DNA of 64,000 bases. Origin: Symbiodinium natans (lineage: Eukaryota; Sar; Dinophyceae; Suessiales; Symbiodiniaceae). The translations under genes and the position numbers were made by a program. Within the stretch, counting starts at the first letter, position 1. The number at the start of each line of letters is the position of its first letter. Below the pieces are notes generated by a model. That model had not been told where the DNA came from and did no database searches. It saw nothing but the letters and a program-made list of their open reading frames with translations. The stretch lies in NCBI GenBank assembly GCA_905221605.1, contig CAJNDS010002360.1, positions 1 through 64,000 on the forward strand. The letters run 5' to 3'. Of this stretch, positions 31,000-42,150 are shown in pieces.

Positions 31000-33270
31000 T
31001 GCTAGAAAACATGTCCAGGTGTTCACCAAACGTCACTCACACAAAACCCCAGACCGCCCTCTGAATGGTCATACCTCTGTGTTCGACTCGGTCTGCGAGG
31101 TCCAGCCAACATGGGGTACTCAGATACACAACTGCCATTTACACAGAACCTTGCCTAAACAAAACATCTGCGCTGTTGTGCATGAGTCGGCATGAATGGC
31201 AGTGTTGGTCGCCACTTACCTCCGAACCGCACTTTGGCATATGGCTGTGAACCGCGGCACCACGGGTTCGACACAGCTGCTACGCAGGATCAAGTCGACG
31301 AAAGCCCATCTTCTTGCCTCTCGGATGCGCTGACGTTGGCTGACTGCACTGAGCCTGTGACCCAGCCGGCATACCACTCCAACAGCATCAGGTCTGTTTC
31401 GGAGTAGTGCATGGAGAGCCCTCAGAGCAGACTCCCATCACTCGCACAACATTGGAAGGCGCTTTTTTGAACACCGCGGTATACCGCGGTCAGCGCGCTT
31501 AGAAGCAGGCACATCGATGGCGTCACTCTTAACCTGCGCTCACAAGGGCCATGGGAAGAATTTCATTCATGCAGGTCCAGGACTGACGCCTCCGCGCTAT
31601 GCACATGCTGATGCCGAGCCCGCAAAGCCTTGGTCCAGGACATAGCGCAGGAGGAGGGTCGTGAATCATGCCATCAAGTTGGACATCAGCCCCCAAGACA
31701 TTGTTCGGGGGCGAAAGCCCCAACAAGGGCGATGGCAGAATCAAGCTGCAGAACGATCGCCAGGAGCGACTCTATCTCTCGTTTCGTGGCATCTGCCTGC
31801 CATGCCGCAACTGTCCAAGGAGCAAGTTCAGCGAGCAATATGAAAATCTGGCAATCAAGGGCTTGGCTTTCGAGTTTAGTGCATTTAAAGGCCCGTTAGC
31901 CCCTCATGTCGCCGTCTCCCTTCTGGCCTCATGTTGTGCCTGGCTGTGTAAGGCCTTGGGGCCAGGGGTAACAGCTTGCTTTGTTCAGTACAGAAATGCA
32001 CAGAACATGCCTTTGCCACTGTATGTACGATAAGTAAGCATGCCAAACCCGACAGGCTTCTATTTGGTCAGCTTCTGCGGGAATCTGCGGGAAAGTGTTT
32101 ACAAAGGAAGGCCGAGGGGTTAGCTGCAGAAGCTTCGGAACTATCTTGTCCTACGCTCGGCTCTCTGTCGCTCATCCTTGCATGTGCTGTGTAAGCCAGC
32201 CACCACACAATGGTCCGCAGTCATGAAGCCTGAGCATCCAACGGCATTTCTGGTTACGTTGTCTAGTTCGCTGTATACAGACTTTATCGTGGTGATGCAC
32301 TCTGTAGCACTGTACGAGTAGCGAGTTCCACTTGATTGATGCCAGTCTTGCACTGGCTTTGAGCATCCGGCTCGTCTGCTCTTTGGCCAGAGCCGTGCGC
32401 AACTCCTCTGAAAGCGAGGCTCATCGACTCAGTCGTCTTGAGTGAGAAGGAAATGTTGAGCGACATGTATCAGTTCTGTAACATGCTCTGAACACGAAAC
32501 ACGACATGAAAAGCAGGGTGTTGTCACACCGTCCTCCACGTGCTCTCGGAGGAGGCCCTGTCAGGAAGAAACTGAGATGTACTGTACGGGAAGTGCACAG
32601 GTTTGGTCGACGAGAAGAGCAAGGGTTGCCTTGACTTGGCAGCTAACTGTAACTTATGTGCCAATGGTGACATGTGATGTTGCTCGTAGCAGTCGCTGTG
32701 CCAGGTGTAGAAAAAGGAAGACTCCACATCTCCTCACAGTCTCTAGGATTGTAGGATGGCAGGCTGGCGGCCGCACCCCCTCATGGACGAACTGCTTGTC
32801 GTGCAGCTCCATCTGCCCCTCTCAAGATTTGCTTGAATCCATGCTGAAGCAGTACTATTCCAGAGCTCTGATATCAAGATATCAAGAAAAGGCAAAACTC
32901 AAGCGTTTTTTTCGAGGGTAGGGCAAGAGTGGTCATTGGGTGGAGGGGATCAAAGAAACACGGCCTGCTTCTCTCGCAGCTGTCGCTCGAAAAGTTGCAC
33001 GCGATGGTGAAGGGCTGCATCCTCCTGAGACAGGAGCATCAGTTGCAGGGCTGCAGGTAGATGCTGGAAGACGACCCGGCCATGAAAAGAAGGCATGTGT
33101 GGCCCAAACTACTCCTTGGCATTTCCGAGATGTCCAAATTGTGGGAGCTGAGGGCTCAGCCTCTTCGGTATTCTTTGCATCAGCCGTTGCCTGAGAACAG
33201 GCAAGATCCGAAGATCCAGAGAAATCACTAAGTCTCAGGACCCCAGGCGGAGGCCTGGTCTGCCCGGCGC
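31000..33270. other. Unresolved; weak exon-like stretches on both strands
   Basis: Around 31.6-32.0 kb the plus strand has three open frames (one reads NHAIKLDISPQDIVRGRKPQ) and the minus strand one, so no strand can be chosen. Elsewhere I see no domain or repeat. The 5' exons of the PH gene may lie here. Confidence 0.25.
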
Positions 33271-33271
33271 T

Positions 33272-33466
33272 TCAGCTCAGCATGCTCCTTTCCGGGTGCA
33301 AAGAATTCGTTGCTAGCTGCTCCCAGTAGCAGCCCCTCAAGCGCGCCTGGCGCTTCAACTCCAATTTGTGCGTGCTGTCTTTGAGCCGCTTCTCCTCCTG
33401 ATGACAAGCTCCCAGCAAGTCTGCGGCTTTCAAAATCGCAGCAGCCACCATAAGGCTGGGATGCAC
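33272..33466 (-). CDS. Exon-like block, charged helix
   Basis: The minus strand reads LMVAAAILKAADLLGACHQE and EKRLKDSTHKLELKRQARLR, an amphipathic, possibly coiled-coil stretch ending at a stop. No family. Confidence 0.35.
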   Translation of the reverse strand: MHPSLMVAAAILKAADLLGACHQEEKRLKDSTHKLELKRQARLRGCYWEQLATNSLHPERSMLS

Positions 33467-33789
33467 TCGTAATTCAGTACAGGGTGGAGCGGATCATTTG
33501 GGAATCCCAGGTGGATGAAGCCAGTCAAGCTGGTCGGTACATCGGGAACAAGTCCCTCAAAGGACCCAAAAGCACACGCGCAAGCAGAGAGGTAGATTTG
33601 GAAACTGTGAAACTTTCGTGGGTGAACCCCCCGTTAGATGGAAAGTGCTGTCTCAAGAGACACCCCTGCCCTCGATTTGCATGGTTGCTCACGCTGATGC
33701 ACGCATGCGATTCGGCACGGCCCAGTCCCGTTGGCGTTGAGGGTCCAGGTTCTGTGTGCCGAAGAAGGGGCTTCCGCTAGCCTGTCTTG

Positions 33790-34056
33790 TCACGGCAGGC
33801 ACAGATCATTGATATGCTGCCTGCGTGCCATGTATCTGGGAGATTCGAAGGTGACTTCTGCAAAACAGTTCCAGCAAGCGATTTGCTTCGGTAGCTTGGC
33901 TAAACAGGCCCGCTCCACCATGCTTTCCATAAGACCTTCTTGGGTGGTTGGCACCTGGCACGAGAGACGTTGTTTACCCAGGCACTCCCGGCCCTCGAGG
34001 GGAGCAGGGCATGACGAACATTGACCCTGCATAAAACAGCAGCCATGGGGCATGTG
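33790..34056 (-). CDS. Exon-like block, Cys-containing
   Basis: The minus strand reads CQVPTTQEGLMESMVERACL and KLPKQIACWNCFAEVTFESP. It runs into the 10-bp tandem repeat at 34.06 kb, which stays open in the same frame. Confidence 0.25.
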   Translation of the reverse strand, partial: HMPHGCCFMQGQCSSCPAPLEGRECLGKQRLSCQVPTTQEGLMESMVERACLAKLPKQIACWNCFAEVTFESPRYMARRQHINDLCLP

Positions 34057-34106
34057 CCTTGAACAGCCTTGAACAGCCTTGAACAGCCTTGAACAGCCTT
34101 GAACAG
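34057..34106 (+). repeat. 10-bp tandem repeat CCTTGAACAG
   Basis: Five perfect copies of a 10-mer. The period is not a multiple of 3, so the minus-strand frame cycles through three readings (LFKAVQGCSR). Confidence 0.95.
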
Positions 34107-34182
34107 CCTGGAGAAAGACCATGTGTTTCACTGCGCCAGACCTTCTGCAGCCGGTTGTGCAGCAAATCCGCGATGCCAGTGC

Positions 34183-34683
34183 TTAGCTCACGGGCCTGCA
34201 ACAAGGCCGGCAGGTCACAGGATCATCCCCGCACATACCCCCCGATGGCGTCTCTAGACTTAGGCCTGCCTCAAGAGTGGAGTTCTCCTTGGCCGCGTGC
34301 AGTCCACACATCTCAAGGTCCAGCTGCAGCCTCCAGAAGTGCACGGTCGATGATTCTATGCAGCCATTCCTGAAGAATAACAAGAAGACTGCCCAAGGAC
34401 TTGCTGCTGAGAGTTGTATGGAATGCCAAACATCATCGATCCTTGCAGCATGGAACCCCAGCCCCAGCATGAGATGCAGCTCATACCACACCATTGAGAT
34501 CGTGCTCATGAAGAAAAAGGTTAGGGTCCTCAAGTGACTCGACGTGCAAGGTTCAGGGCCACATGGGAGAAGTGTTCTCTGCCCAGGACGTATGAGGTTC
34601 GTTCTCACAGCATGGCTGGCTCGTGCAGGCTTCCGAAAGCTGCTCGACTCCCTAAGCAAAAAGCACCTATTTGTCAATAGCAA
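34183..34683 (-). CDS. Long exon-like block, unknown protein
   Basis: A 166-codon minus-strand frame with natural composition (FFMSTISMVWYELHLMLGLG, FHAARIDDVWHSIQLSAASP, FFRNGCIESSTVHFWRLQLD). It is one of the strongest unidentified coding candidates in the window. No family is recognised. Confidence 0.4.
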   Translation of the reverse strand: MLLTNRCFLLRESSSFRKPARASHAVRTNLIRPGQRTLLPCGPEPCTSSHLRTLTFFFMSTISMVWYELHLMLGLGFHAARIDDVWHSIQLSAASPWAVFLLFFRNGCIESSTVHFWRLQLDLEMCGLHAAKENSTLEAGLSLETPSGGMCGDDPVTCRPCCRPVS

Positions 34684-34719
34684 GGGTTACTTGTAGTGGA
34701 TGTTTCGTGAAGTATCTCA

Positions 34720-34959
34720 TCATAGAATCCTGAAGCTATCTGGAGCTGGTGAGGCTGAGGAGTTTTCCTCCCACGGTCTCATGAAAGGATGAGCTGCGCC
34801 CGGCTCAGGGTGGTCCATCGCGGGTGCTAACGGAATGCGTATCGCCAGACTGGATTTTCCGGTTCGCCAGCGCATGTGGAACTGTGCCTTGGTCCTGGGC
34901 CCTCTGAATCTCTCCAAGGCAAGGGGACGCATGGATCCATGATAGAGGAATGGAGCCAT
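34720..34959 (-). CDS. Exon-like block, unknown protein
   Basis: The minus strand reads LERFRGPRTKAQFHMRWRTG and KSSLAIRIPLAPAMDHPEPG. The order on the minus strand (before the 34.2-34.7 kb block) would allow one gene. Confidence 0.35.
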   Translation of the reverse strand: MAPFLYHGSMRPLALERFRGPRTKAQFHMRWRTGKSSLAIRIPLAPAMDHPEPGAAHPFMRPWEENSSASPAPDSFRIL

Positions 34960-35443
34960 GATACAGCCATGGCATACCCTGGACTACATGGCATACGTAG
35001 TTCCAGGGCCAGGCTGGAATTCTGCCACTCTGCCTGAGCAACGGCGGCCTAGGAGGGAGAGTGACAAAGTGTGGGGGTGGGGAAGTGGGTGAATGAGGGA
35101 GTTGGTGCGGGGCGAGTGTCTCGACGAGCAAGGAGAGCAGAAGTGAGCGCGTGGATAATTGATGGAGAAGGGATTGGTGGAACGCGTGAAGAACACGCGA
35201 AAAATGAACGAACGAATGTGTGCTCTCTGTCTGTGTCGGTGTCTGTGTGCGTGTGGTGTGTGTCAGCGCGCCTGTCGTTCTTGTCTGAGTGAACCTCTCT
35301 TAGAGCACATGTAAGTGCACCGGCTGCAACTGCTTAGGCTCTACGAACGATCAACGAAAACGATGGACGAGTGCTACTGCTCCTCTTCCTGCTGCTGCTT
35401 CTGTTACAAAGCATACCTTGACTTATGCTCCCGAACAATGCTT

Positions 35444-35698
35444 TTATGCACAAGCAAAACACATCGACATGCGGCCGATGAGCTCCGCACTGCTGCTTTT
35501 CCAAACTGCCGGCAGAGTGTCGAAGCTTCTTGATCTCCTTTCATCCGGCACTGGTTGGGCTCTTGACGAGTTGTGACCTCTCATTTCACTGCTCCGTGGA
35601 TAGATGCTAGCTGCTTCTGTCGACAGCCGTCCTGATCGCGCTCCCAAAGCAAGCGCTCCATTCGCCTGAGTGCTGCTCTCCCCGTACCCGAGCCACAA
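35444..35698 (-). CDS. Exon-like block, unknown protein
   Basis: An 84-codon minus frame, Ser/Arg-rich in part (SRAQPVPDERRSRSFDTLPA). Weak. Confidence 0.2.
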   Translation of the reverse strand: MWLGYGESSTQANGALALGARSGRLSTEAASIYPRSSEMRGHNSSRAQPVPDERRSRSFDTLPAVWKSSSAELIGRMSMCFACA

Positions 35699-35809
35699 CC
35701 CTCACAAACAAACCGTCAAGCATGTAGAAGCGCAAGCGAGATGAAGGACCCTATCAAGCACAGGAAAGGGCACAAACACAGGCGCCGTCACCGCAGCGTG
35801 GGCCCAAAC

Positions 35810-36085
35810 CTACCATTTTGCAAACTGAAGAGCCCTGAACACACGGAGTTCGCGGACATCTTGCAGCCGGACGCGAGGCAAAGGTTCGATGCCAATGGAC
35901 GAGGGGGGCTCTTCTACAGGGCAGAGATACATTCGGGGCAAGAGCTCAGAAGTCTGTTCTTCCCTTGACCAAGCTCTTCCCCAAGATTTTGCGAATTGAA
36001 TCCACAGCTGCCAATTCTGTCCCAGTAGCTGGAGCTCCTCTTCGAGCTTCGCTCGCTCAAGGCCACCCCGCTCCACGCCTGCAGC
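35810..36085 (-). CDS. Exon-like block with start acceptor CTGCAG
   Basis: Downstream of a CAGCTGCAG acceptor near 36085 the minus strand reads VERGGLERAKLEEELQLLGQ, NWQLWIQFAKSWGRAWSREE and EPLPRVRLQDVRELRVFRAL to a stop. A helical charged start is followed by a Trp-rich part. No family is recognised. Confidence 0.4.
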   Translation of the reverse strand, partial: AAGVERGGLERAKLEEELQLLGQNWQLWIQFAKSWGRAWSREEQTSELLPRMYLCPVEEPPSSIGIEPLPRVRLQDVRELRVFRALQFAKW

Positions 36086-36966
36086 TGTGTGTGCCCCTGG
36101 GGGTGATAAGGTTTGGGATCAGAAGCCAGTGGAGCATCAATTCGGGGTGTGTTGGGCAAAACGACGGCAGACATGAGAGTTCCAAGTGACCCAAGTGACA
36201 CTCCGTGACACTAACTCACTAAGTGACGCCTGCTGAGAGAAGGAGGTCCTTTCGCTCAGCATGGGCTGTCAGGCGATCTGTGGCAGATGCGGTGACCTCT
36301 GGCATGTGACAAGTCAGATCAGCATCTCACGAAGGACGCTCCAGTAGCAATCATGATGTGGCCTTGCTCGGTGCGAGATCCAGAAGGAACAACTCATCCA
36401 TCCGCTGAACTAGTTGACATCATGCGAACCACGCCTCTTTGGCCACATGCAACTCGGTCTCAACATCCCGCAGCTTGTGCTTCAAACGGTTGCCTCGGCA
36501 CTGCCCGGATCCGGACGAAACTCGATCTGGCATGACTGGTTCCATGCGCTGTCACTTACAATGACCGCCGAGCACCCGAGCACTCCCGCTGCGTATCTGC
36601 GAGCTGCGCCTGGAAGCAAAGGGCGATAAGCAAAAAAGCTAATTAGGGCCAATTAAGCGTGAGTCTCTTGATGACAGTCTTGACGAGCACTCCGCGATAC
36701 TGAAAGCTACCCTGGACATGGCAAGAGGATTCAAGAGGGTGAGTCGATACGCTTGCATTCTTGCACTCATCTGCCCAGGGCCTTCATGGCGTGCATCTCA
36801 GCTTCTTGCGCGGCAAGCACAGCCTGCTGCGAAAGTGGTTTGCGCATCTTTCCAGCTATTTCACCCGGAGTCCGGAGTGCAGTGGCATTCCTAAACTAGA
36901 CACGAGAAACGCGGGCTGACAAGTGTGTTTGCATTTTCCCCAATGTCGCAACGCAACGTGCTGCGC

Positions 36967-37200
36967 CTAATTGCGTTTGAATGTTCTGCAATGACCTACG
37001 CGCAGAGTGCAAGTGCTGTCCCCCGCACTCGGCTCACAGAAGCCATATTCGCTTGCCAGCAAAAAAGCTTCGTGCTGACCGACTGTTATCAAACCCGGAT
37101 CGTTAAGCCCGGAGGATCCCGGAGGCATCGCCTTGAGCTCGTGCTTGTCAGCAGCTTCCACGGGCGCGCTGGAGCGGGGGACCCGGCCAGAAGAGGGCAC
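36967..37200 (-). CDS. Exon-like block, unknown protein
   Basis: The minus strand reads EAADKHELKAMPPGSSGLND and PGLITVGQHEAFLLASEYGF, natural composition with no low complexity. No family. Confidence 0.35.
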   Translation of the reverse strand: MPSSGRVPRSSAPVEAADKHELKAMPPGSSGLNDPGLITVGQHEAFLLASEYGFCEPSAGDSTCTLRVGHCRTFKRN

Positions 37201-37832
37201 CTGTTGAGGGGAAAAAAGGGGGCTGCACCCCCCTCATTACTTCGGTAAGCTGCAAAATTACCTCAGCAAGACATGGTCCATTCTCGAAACCGCCCACCAT
37301 CCTGGGCTATCCCTGAAGATAGGAGGCCATGTATAGTGACAACATGTGGCATCGGTACACTGGATGTGCTGTTGGGACTCCAAAGACATCAAGACATCTT
37401 TGCTCCGGCCACTGAGGCTAGGGCAGTGAAAGCCATGGCTAAAGCTCCCCAGAACAGATGTATGGTTTAACCCCTCTAGACCTTAAAGGCTCCAACTCAA
37501 GCCTAACAACAGAACAACACGTGTGACAACAGACATGTCTAGGGTGTGCATTGTTGAGTTGCTTGCGGTCTGTTTGCGGTCTGCTTCCAGCTTCTCAGCA
37601 ATGTGACCATTGCAGCTGCCCAGCTACGAAAAGCTTTGCATGACAATGCTGAGAGATCATGAGGAAGGACACACTGAAGCAAGCAGGGTCCTGTGCTGAC
37701 AGGTGCCACAGCGTACCCTCTCGAATCGGAACGCCAAGCAGCGGCTGGTCTGGAGAGGAGGAGTACCTGGTCTCCCAGTACTTGGCAAGAGTCCGACCCC
37801 CAGCCTGAGCATCTGAACAGGTTCAGAGCGAA

Positions 37833-38471
37833 TCAATGCAAGTCATGCGGATGCACGCTGCACTCAGACGAGTGTGGTTCTGCAGCACGCGATCTAGACA
37901 GAAAGACAACAAGACCCGAGTACCCCGTCCCTAACAGCCCGGCGCACGTCTGCATGCGGGGAATGAGGTGCTTGGGTCTGGGAACCCGGATCTCCAGTGC
38001 ATCCTCGTGCTCCCCGAGCTGCACAAGCGGCCTTGACACCAGGCCAGGCCGTGCGACACTGAAGAGCACGCTTACGCATGTACACGAAGTGGTCGCTGGG
38101 CACCAGCGCTTGTGAAACTGCTGTGGATGAACATCGTCCGCATCGCAGACCTGGCTTGTGTCTGTTCGTTTCAAGTCTGGCTTAAACATTCGAAGAATCA
38201 CATTTGTTTGAAGACTGCAAGCACTCATGATGGTGGCCAAAAGTGCCCATGCGCTCGCCAAGCGATCAGCTCTCGCTTTCTCGAGAGTCTGTGTTTCGAT
38301 GGAGCATGCCAGGCAAGCAGGTACGGCAGAGGCTCTACAGTAAGGACAGTAAGGACCAAGCGCATCCTCTGAGCAAGCCTGAGCTAAGTTTGCGAGCGCT
38401 GGAGAAGTGGAAACTGTGTGCGAAGTGCGACGTGGCAAAGGCACCGAGGTCCATGCCAAGCATGGCACCAT
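37833..38471 (-). CDS. Long open frame of 212 codons, unknown protein
   Basis: An uninterrupted minus-strand frame containing GPYCPYCRASAVPACLACSI (CxxC-rich), EKARADRLASAWALLATIMS, and VPRPKHLIPRMQTCAGLLGT. It is long for this gene-dense style of short exons, so either a large exon or partly chance. The Cys pairs CPYC and ACLAC could bind metal. No family is recognised. Confidence 0.35.
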   Translation of the reverse strand: MVPCLAWTSVPLPRRTSHTVSTSPALANLAQACSEDALGPYCPYCRASAVPACLACSIETQTLEKARADRLASAWALLATIMSACSLQTNVILRMFKPDLKRTDTSQVCDADDVHPQQFHKRWCPATTSCTCVSVLFSVARPGLVSRPLVQLGEHEDALEIRVPRPKHLIPRMQTCAGLLGTGYSGLVVFLSRSRAAEPHSSECSVHPHDLH

Positions 38472-38676
38472 CCCCCATGCACGAGAATGAAATACTTTGA
38501 GCTTGCTCTTATGTGGTGCGGGTTGTTGGTCTGGGAGTGCTGGGCTGGCTGGCTATGATGGCTGCTAATGTTCGGCGCGTCACCTGCAGAGTTCTGGGTT
38601 GAATCTGATGACAATGTCCATGCCCTCCAAAGTGACATCGCACCAAGGGCACGAAAACCGTTTATTCTGCTGGCCG

Positions 38677-38928
38677 CTAAGTGCTAGCAGCTAACAAACA
38701 GTGGCTGTTGAACCTTGCCATCAGTATGTCATGCCTTCGTGTTGATTTGCTTGAGAGGCTCCAGTCAAACAGGTTGCACTCTTGGCTACCTGGCAGCTGA
38801 GACTTCAGCGGCGCATCGGCATCAAATGATGGATCTAAAGTGGTTCCACCATCTTTGCTACTGCTTGGCGTGGACGGACTCTGATAAACGATGACAACGC
38901 CTAGCTTCCCGAAGCAACTGACAAGCAA
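38677..38928 (-). CDS. Exon-like block, unknown protein
   Basis: The minus strand reads LVSCFGKLGVVIVYQSPSTP and GGTTLDPSFDADAPLKSQLP to a stop. Natural composition; no family. Confidence 0.35.
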   Translation of the reverse strand: MLVSCFGKLGVVIVYQSPSTPSSSKDGGTTLDPSFDADAPLKSQLPGSQECNLFDWSLSSKSTRRHDILMARFNSHCLLAAST

Positions 38929-38999
38929 CTGACAAGCCGAGGCATCTCAAAGGCCTCCCTGCGATCTAAGTCCTTCAGGCTGAACTGTTCTGTACTTAA

Positions 39000-40470
39000 A
39001 TAGGACTTAGCTGATGTTCGACTGCTTCGATATTCTTGTTAGTTATAAAGGCAATTAAAGGCTCAGGACTCCCTGCTTCCGGTGTTCAGGGCAACGCGCT
39101 TTTGAAGAGCTGGCCCACTGCTGGCGCTTATGGTCCTGCGGCAGCCTGCTACGAATTCGACCGAGCTACATCACACAAGGACACGCAGCTATGTGGTGAT
39201 TTCTCAACATGCCATACATCCACACTGCGTCACGGAATGCGCGTAGTTGGGGGGGGTGGGGGGGGGCTTCATGTTCAAGGCAACAACAGGCTTCCTATAC
39301 ACGAGATGGACAAGTATTGTATTCGCATCTGAAATTGGCATTTACCCGGCAGGCATGCTAGTCCGCCTCTTCGCAACGGTATAAGGCGGAGGTTTCTCCT
39401 GTAAGGCATGCAGTACGGGGTTTGGTGCTATTTACTTGATCTCCTGCTACGTTGCACACAGTTGCTGTTCCCATAACTGAAGGTGGGCTGAGCTTTCGTG
39501 CAAGATCTCACGGACTTGTGGTAGCAGCCTGTTCGAAGTACAGCAGGGTTCACTTGAGGGGCCTCGTGTTGTGTTGAAATCGTCAGTGAGAACTCATGTG
39601 GAGATCCGCGATGCCTTCGGCCTGCAGATCACCAGCTCCTGCACCCTCAACTTGGCAGAGAAACGAATTCGGCATGTGAATTGCCATATCTTGCGCCACT
39701 CAATGGAGTAGAGACAACACAGCACCCTTTCTTGAATGATCACATTCAGGTCATACCAAAGTCCCGTACAGCTTTAACAACGTGCTATTGGTACAGGATC
39801 CGAGCGGCAAGCTAGGCCTACGCGGCGCTTCAGCGCCGACCAGTGGGATCAAACTTCATCATCTCCTGCAGCGAATAAGCAGACGAGTGTACATTTTTTT
39901 TAAACTTTAAGCAACGCTAAGCAACTATCGGAGAACTTGAGCTGTTGGTCACACCCGCATCACCAAGAACCGGCTACTCTAAAGCTTGCAGACTTGCTCC
40001 GGATCTGGCCGTTTACAAACCTGATTGCGCCCGGCATCACTCCTGTCTTGGCGCCAACACCGGGTGCGGAAGCTTTGGCCTGTGCTAGCGGTATTGGCAG
40101 GTATTCCTTCTCGCCATAGCTCCTTTCCGGCTCTTGAACTTGTAAAGCTTCGGGCTAAAAAGCTCTAAGCTCAACAAGCCAGGCAAACCCACATTTTGAG
40201 GCAGGTAGATGCAACAACAAGTGTCGCCCATAGGCTTCCTGTCTGGGTTACCGTAGGGAAGGGTTCAGGCTGACCCCCCAAAGCCCAAGCGGTCACCAAA
40301 AAAGCTTTCTCGCTATGATCCCGAGCTTTGGTTGTTGCTGATGTTGGGGTTCTTTGGACATTGGGTGACTTCAAGCTGCCACATTTGGCCCCACACGTAG
40401 TTGGTGACTGTGACTCAGTGCTCGACGGTAAACGTGCCGAGTGTGGTCGTTCTGCCTCGGAGGTTGTTGT
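39000..40470. other. No gene recognised
   Basis: No domain or paired splice sites found; a short G-run occurs at about 39249-39267. Confidence 0.35.
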
Positions 40471-40474
40471 TCTA

Positions 40475-40645
40475 CTATTTGCCTAAGAACCCCCCAAAAA
40501 AATATGAAAAATGGCAATCTCATCAATCTCTATATTGCCCTTACAAGGAATATTATCTTTGTTTTGTTTTCTTTTTGGGGGGGTTCTTAAGCAAATACAA
40601 GGAATATTATCTTTGTCTTTTTTTGGGGGGGTTCTAAGCAAATAG
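40475..40645. mobile_element. MITE-like element with terminal inverted repeats and TA duplication
   Basis: The left end CTATTTGCCTAAGAACCCCC and the right end GGGGGTTCTAAGCAAATAG are inverted copies over about 27 bp (one indel). TA flanks both ends (40473-40474 and 40646-40647), as in Tc1/mariner-type insertions. The interior is AT-rich, has no frame, and contains an internal direct duplication of ACAAGGAATATTATCTTTG plus a second copy of the right end, which looks like an end duplication. Confidence 0.8.
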
Positions 40646-40791
40646 TAGCTTTCCGTCCTTCGTTCTGAGGTCTTGTGTGATCAATCCAAGGCACCGCCAA
40701 GACCAGCTTTCTCGCCTCAAGCCAGCGACATGCAGCAGAAAAGTGTTCTCGTCTCTCTCACAAGGCTGGGCACAGCTACGAGCAGGGATGC

Positions 40792-41214
40792 CTAGGGAGA
40801 TGTGGAGATCAGGAAGAAGGAGGCTGCAGGGTCACATGTCCCGGGTATCTTGTCGCATGTATCGCCCTTGGCAATCCTTGGCAACCCGACAGCATCACGC
40901 CCGGCAGAACCAAAGGTTGCAGAAGGTGGCCGCCGGTGACGCCGCCCGGATTCCGACCTGCCCGTGTGCATCCCCGCTTCAGAGTTCAAAAACATCGGAG
41001 TGTCCGGCTTTATCAGGCTTTTGTCTTCTTGAAGGCGCGTGCGGATGTTGCTCCTGCTGCTAGTATCTGCTATTCCAAGCCAGTGAGCGGGAGGTACGTT
41101 TTGCGCCGGGCTGCTGCAGCCACTAAGTTGAAAACTACTGAAACGGTGCCCCCTGACGATCTCCAAGAAGAGAAACTTGGCGCTGAACTTACAAACTTCC
41201 TTGCTCGAGTTTAG
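40792..41214. CDS. Ambiguous exon-like block on both strands
   Basis: The minus strand (40792-41166) reads GCSSPAQNVPPAHWLGIADT and LQEDKSLIKPDTPMFLNSEA. The plus strand (40936-41214) reads a convincing C-terminus VPPDDLQEEKLGAELTNFL ending in TAG. One of the two is probably coding. Confidence 0.25.
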
Positions 41215-41334
41215 GGCTTGAAAGATTCATTCTCGCCGCGTTCCTCATGTGGACATCTCAGAGCGTACAGCCTAATCATAAATCCACATCATCCTACATA
41301 AAATCCACATCATCCTACATCTACCTACCAAAAG

Positions 41335-41592
41335 ATGCTGCCAAATCAATTCGGCAATGTGCTCTTGCGGTACGAGAGGAATGTAGAACGAATAGTTGAA
41401 TGCGTTGGTGAAAACCCGTTTATATTTGCTTACCTAAACTTGCACACTGGGAGCCATGTGCTCACTATCTGGCAGCTTCTTTCAGACATTTCCGTCCAGG
41501 ACTGCCCGACGGATCATGCGAACGTTCAGAAGCAGGCCGAGAAGGAGGTAGATTGCGCACACCTTGATATTGCATGCCGTCTATGCCAATGA
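41335..41592 (+). CDS. Plus-strand exon-like block starting with ATG
   Basis: From an ATG the plus strand reads 85 codons to a stop: MLPNQFGNVLLRYERNVERI, VECVGENPFIFAYLNLHTGS, HVLTIWQLLSDISV. The minus strand here is broken by stops. Together with the plus-strand block ending at 41214 this may be a short run of opposite-strand genes. No family is recognised. A direct repeat AAATCCACATCATCCTACAT lies twice just upstream (41280-41320). Confidence 0.35.
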   Translation: MLPNQFGNVLLRYERNVERIVECVGENPFIFAYLNLHTGSHVLTIWQLLSDISVQDCPTDHANVQKQAEKEVDCAHLDIACRLCQ

Positions 41593-41682
41593 TTGTACAT
41601 GCCCCCCGCAGAGTGTTCAAGCTTTCTGGGTCGACCTACGAGTAGCAAGTTACCGAACAACTTCGCAGTGGTGTGTTCTCAG

Positions 41683-41976
41683 GCTCCAGCTGCAAGCATT
41701 CCCGACACTCCAAGCTTCTGCGCTGCCTCGCAGGTGGCGTGCTCGAGGTACTCCTCGCCTGTGGCCTTGTCGCACATTGTGGGGAGACCCGTGTCGCAAG
41801 ACGAGTTGCGCCCGTGCTTTGCGATCAAAAGTCTTGGGTCAGGGCAAAGCACCTCCGTCTCCACATTGGCATGTGTGGATTGCAGTCCTCAAAAACGACT
41901 CCCTCGTAGAGGCTCGTCTCAAAGATGCTCATAGCCCACATGATCGGCGACATGTAGTAGAAAGGCCTCGATCGGT
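41683..41976 (-). CDS. ABC-2-type (ABCG-like) membrane-domain exons
   Basis: Exon 41888-41976 (acceptor AACTCTCAG, GA donor) reads RPFYYMSPIMWAMSIFETSL then YEGVVFE, matching the 'W.YyiSPi.WA...l..NEF.g..f' end of ABCG transporter membrane domains. A second block from 41816 reads CDTGLPTMCDKATGEEYLE, like the 'C....C....TGEeYLe' segment that follows it in that family. Phases agree if the first exon ends at the GA donor. No nucleotide-binding exons were found upstream, although a stretch at 44.5 kb reads QQTKGLLKRDLACAWLRVRS, like the entry to such a membrane domain. This gene is distinct from the 55.9-60 kb ABCG gene. Confidence 0.45.
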
Positions 41977-42150
41977 CTGAGAGTTATTTCAGAGTCTGAT
42001 TGTTGATTGTTTGAAAGTGCACTTGCCCTCGAGGGTGCGCGCCAACAGCTGAGTCTATGGCAGCCAGATTTTTGGAATTTGGTCAAAAGGAATGACGTAT
42101 CCTTGAAGAGCAGTGGGGAAGCAAGCATTCAGCATGTAAATCGTGAAAAG

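Noticed and set aside
31255-31280. GGGTTCGACAC resembling a tRNA T-arm
   Set aside because: No matching acceptor stem, D-arm or anticodon arm could be built around it on either strand.
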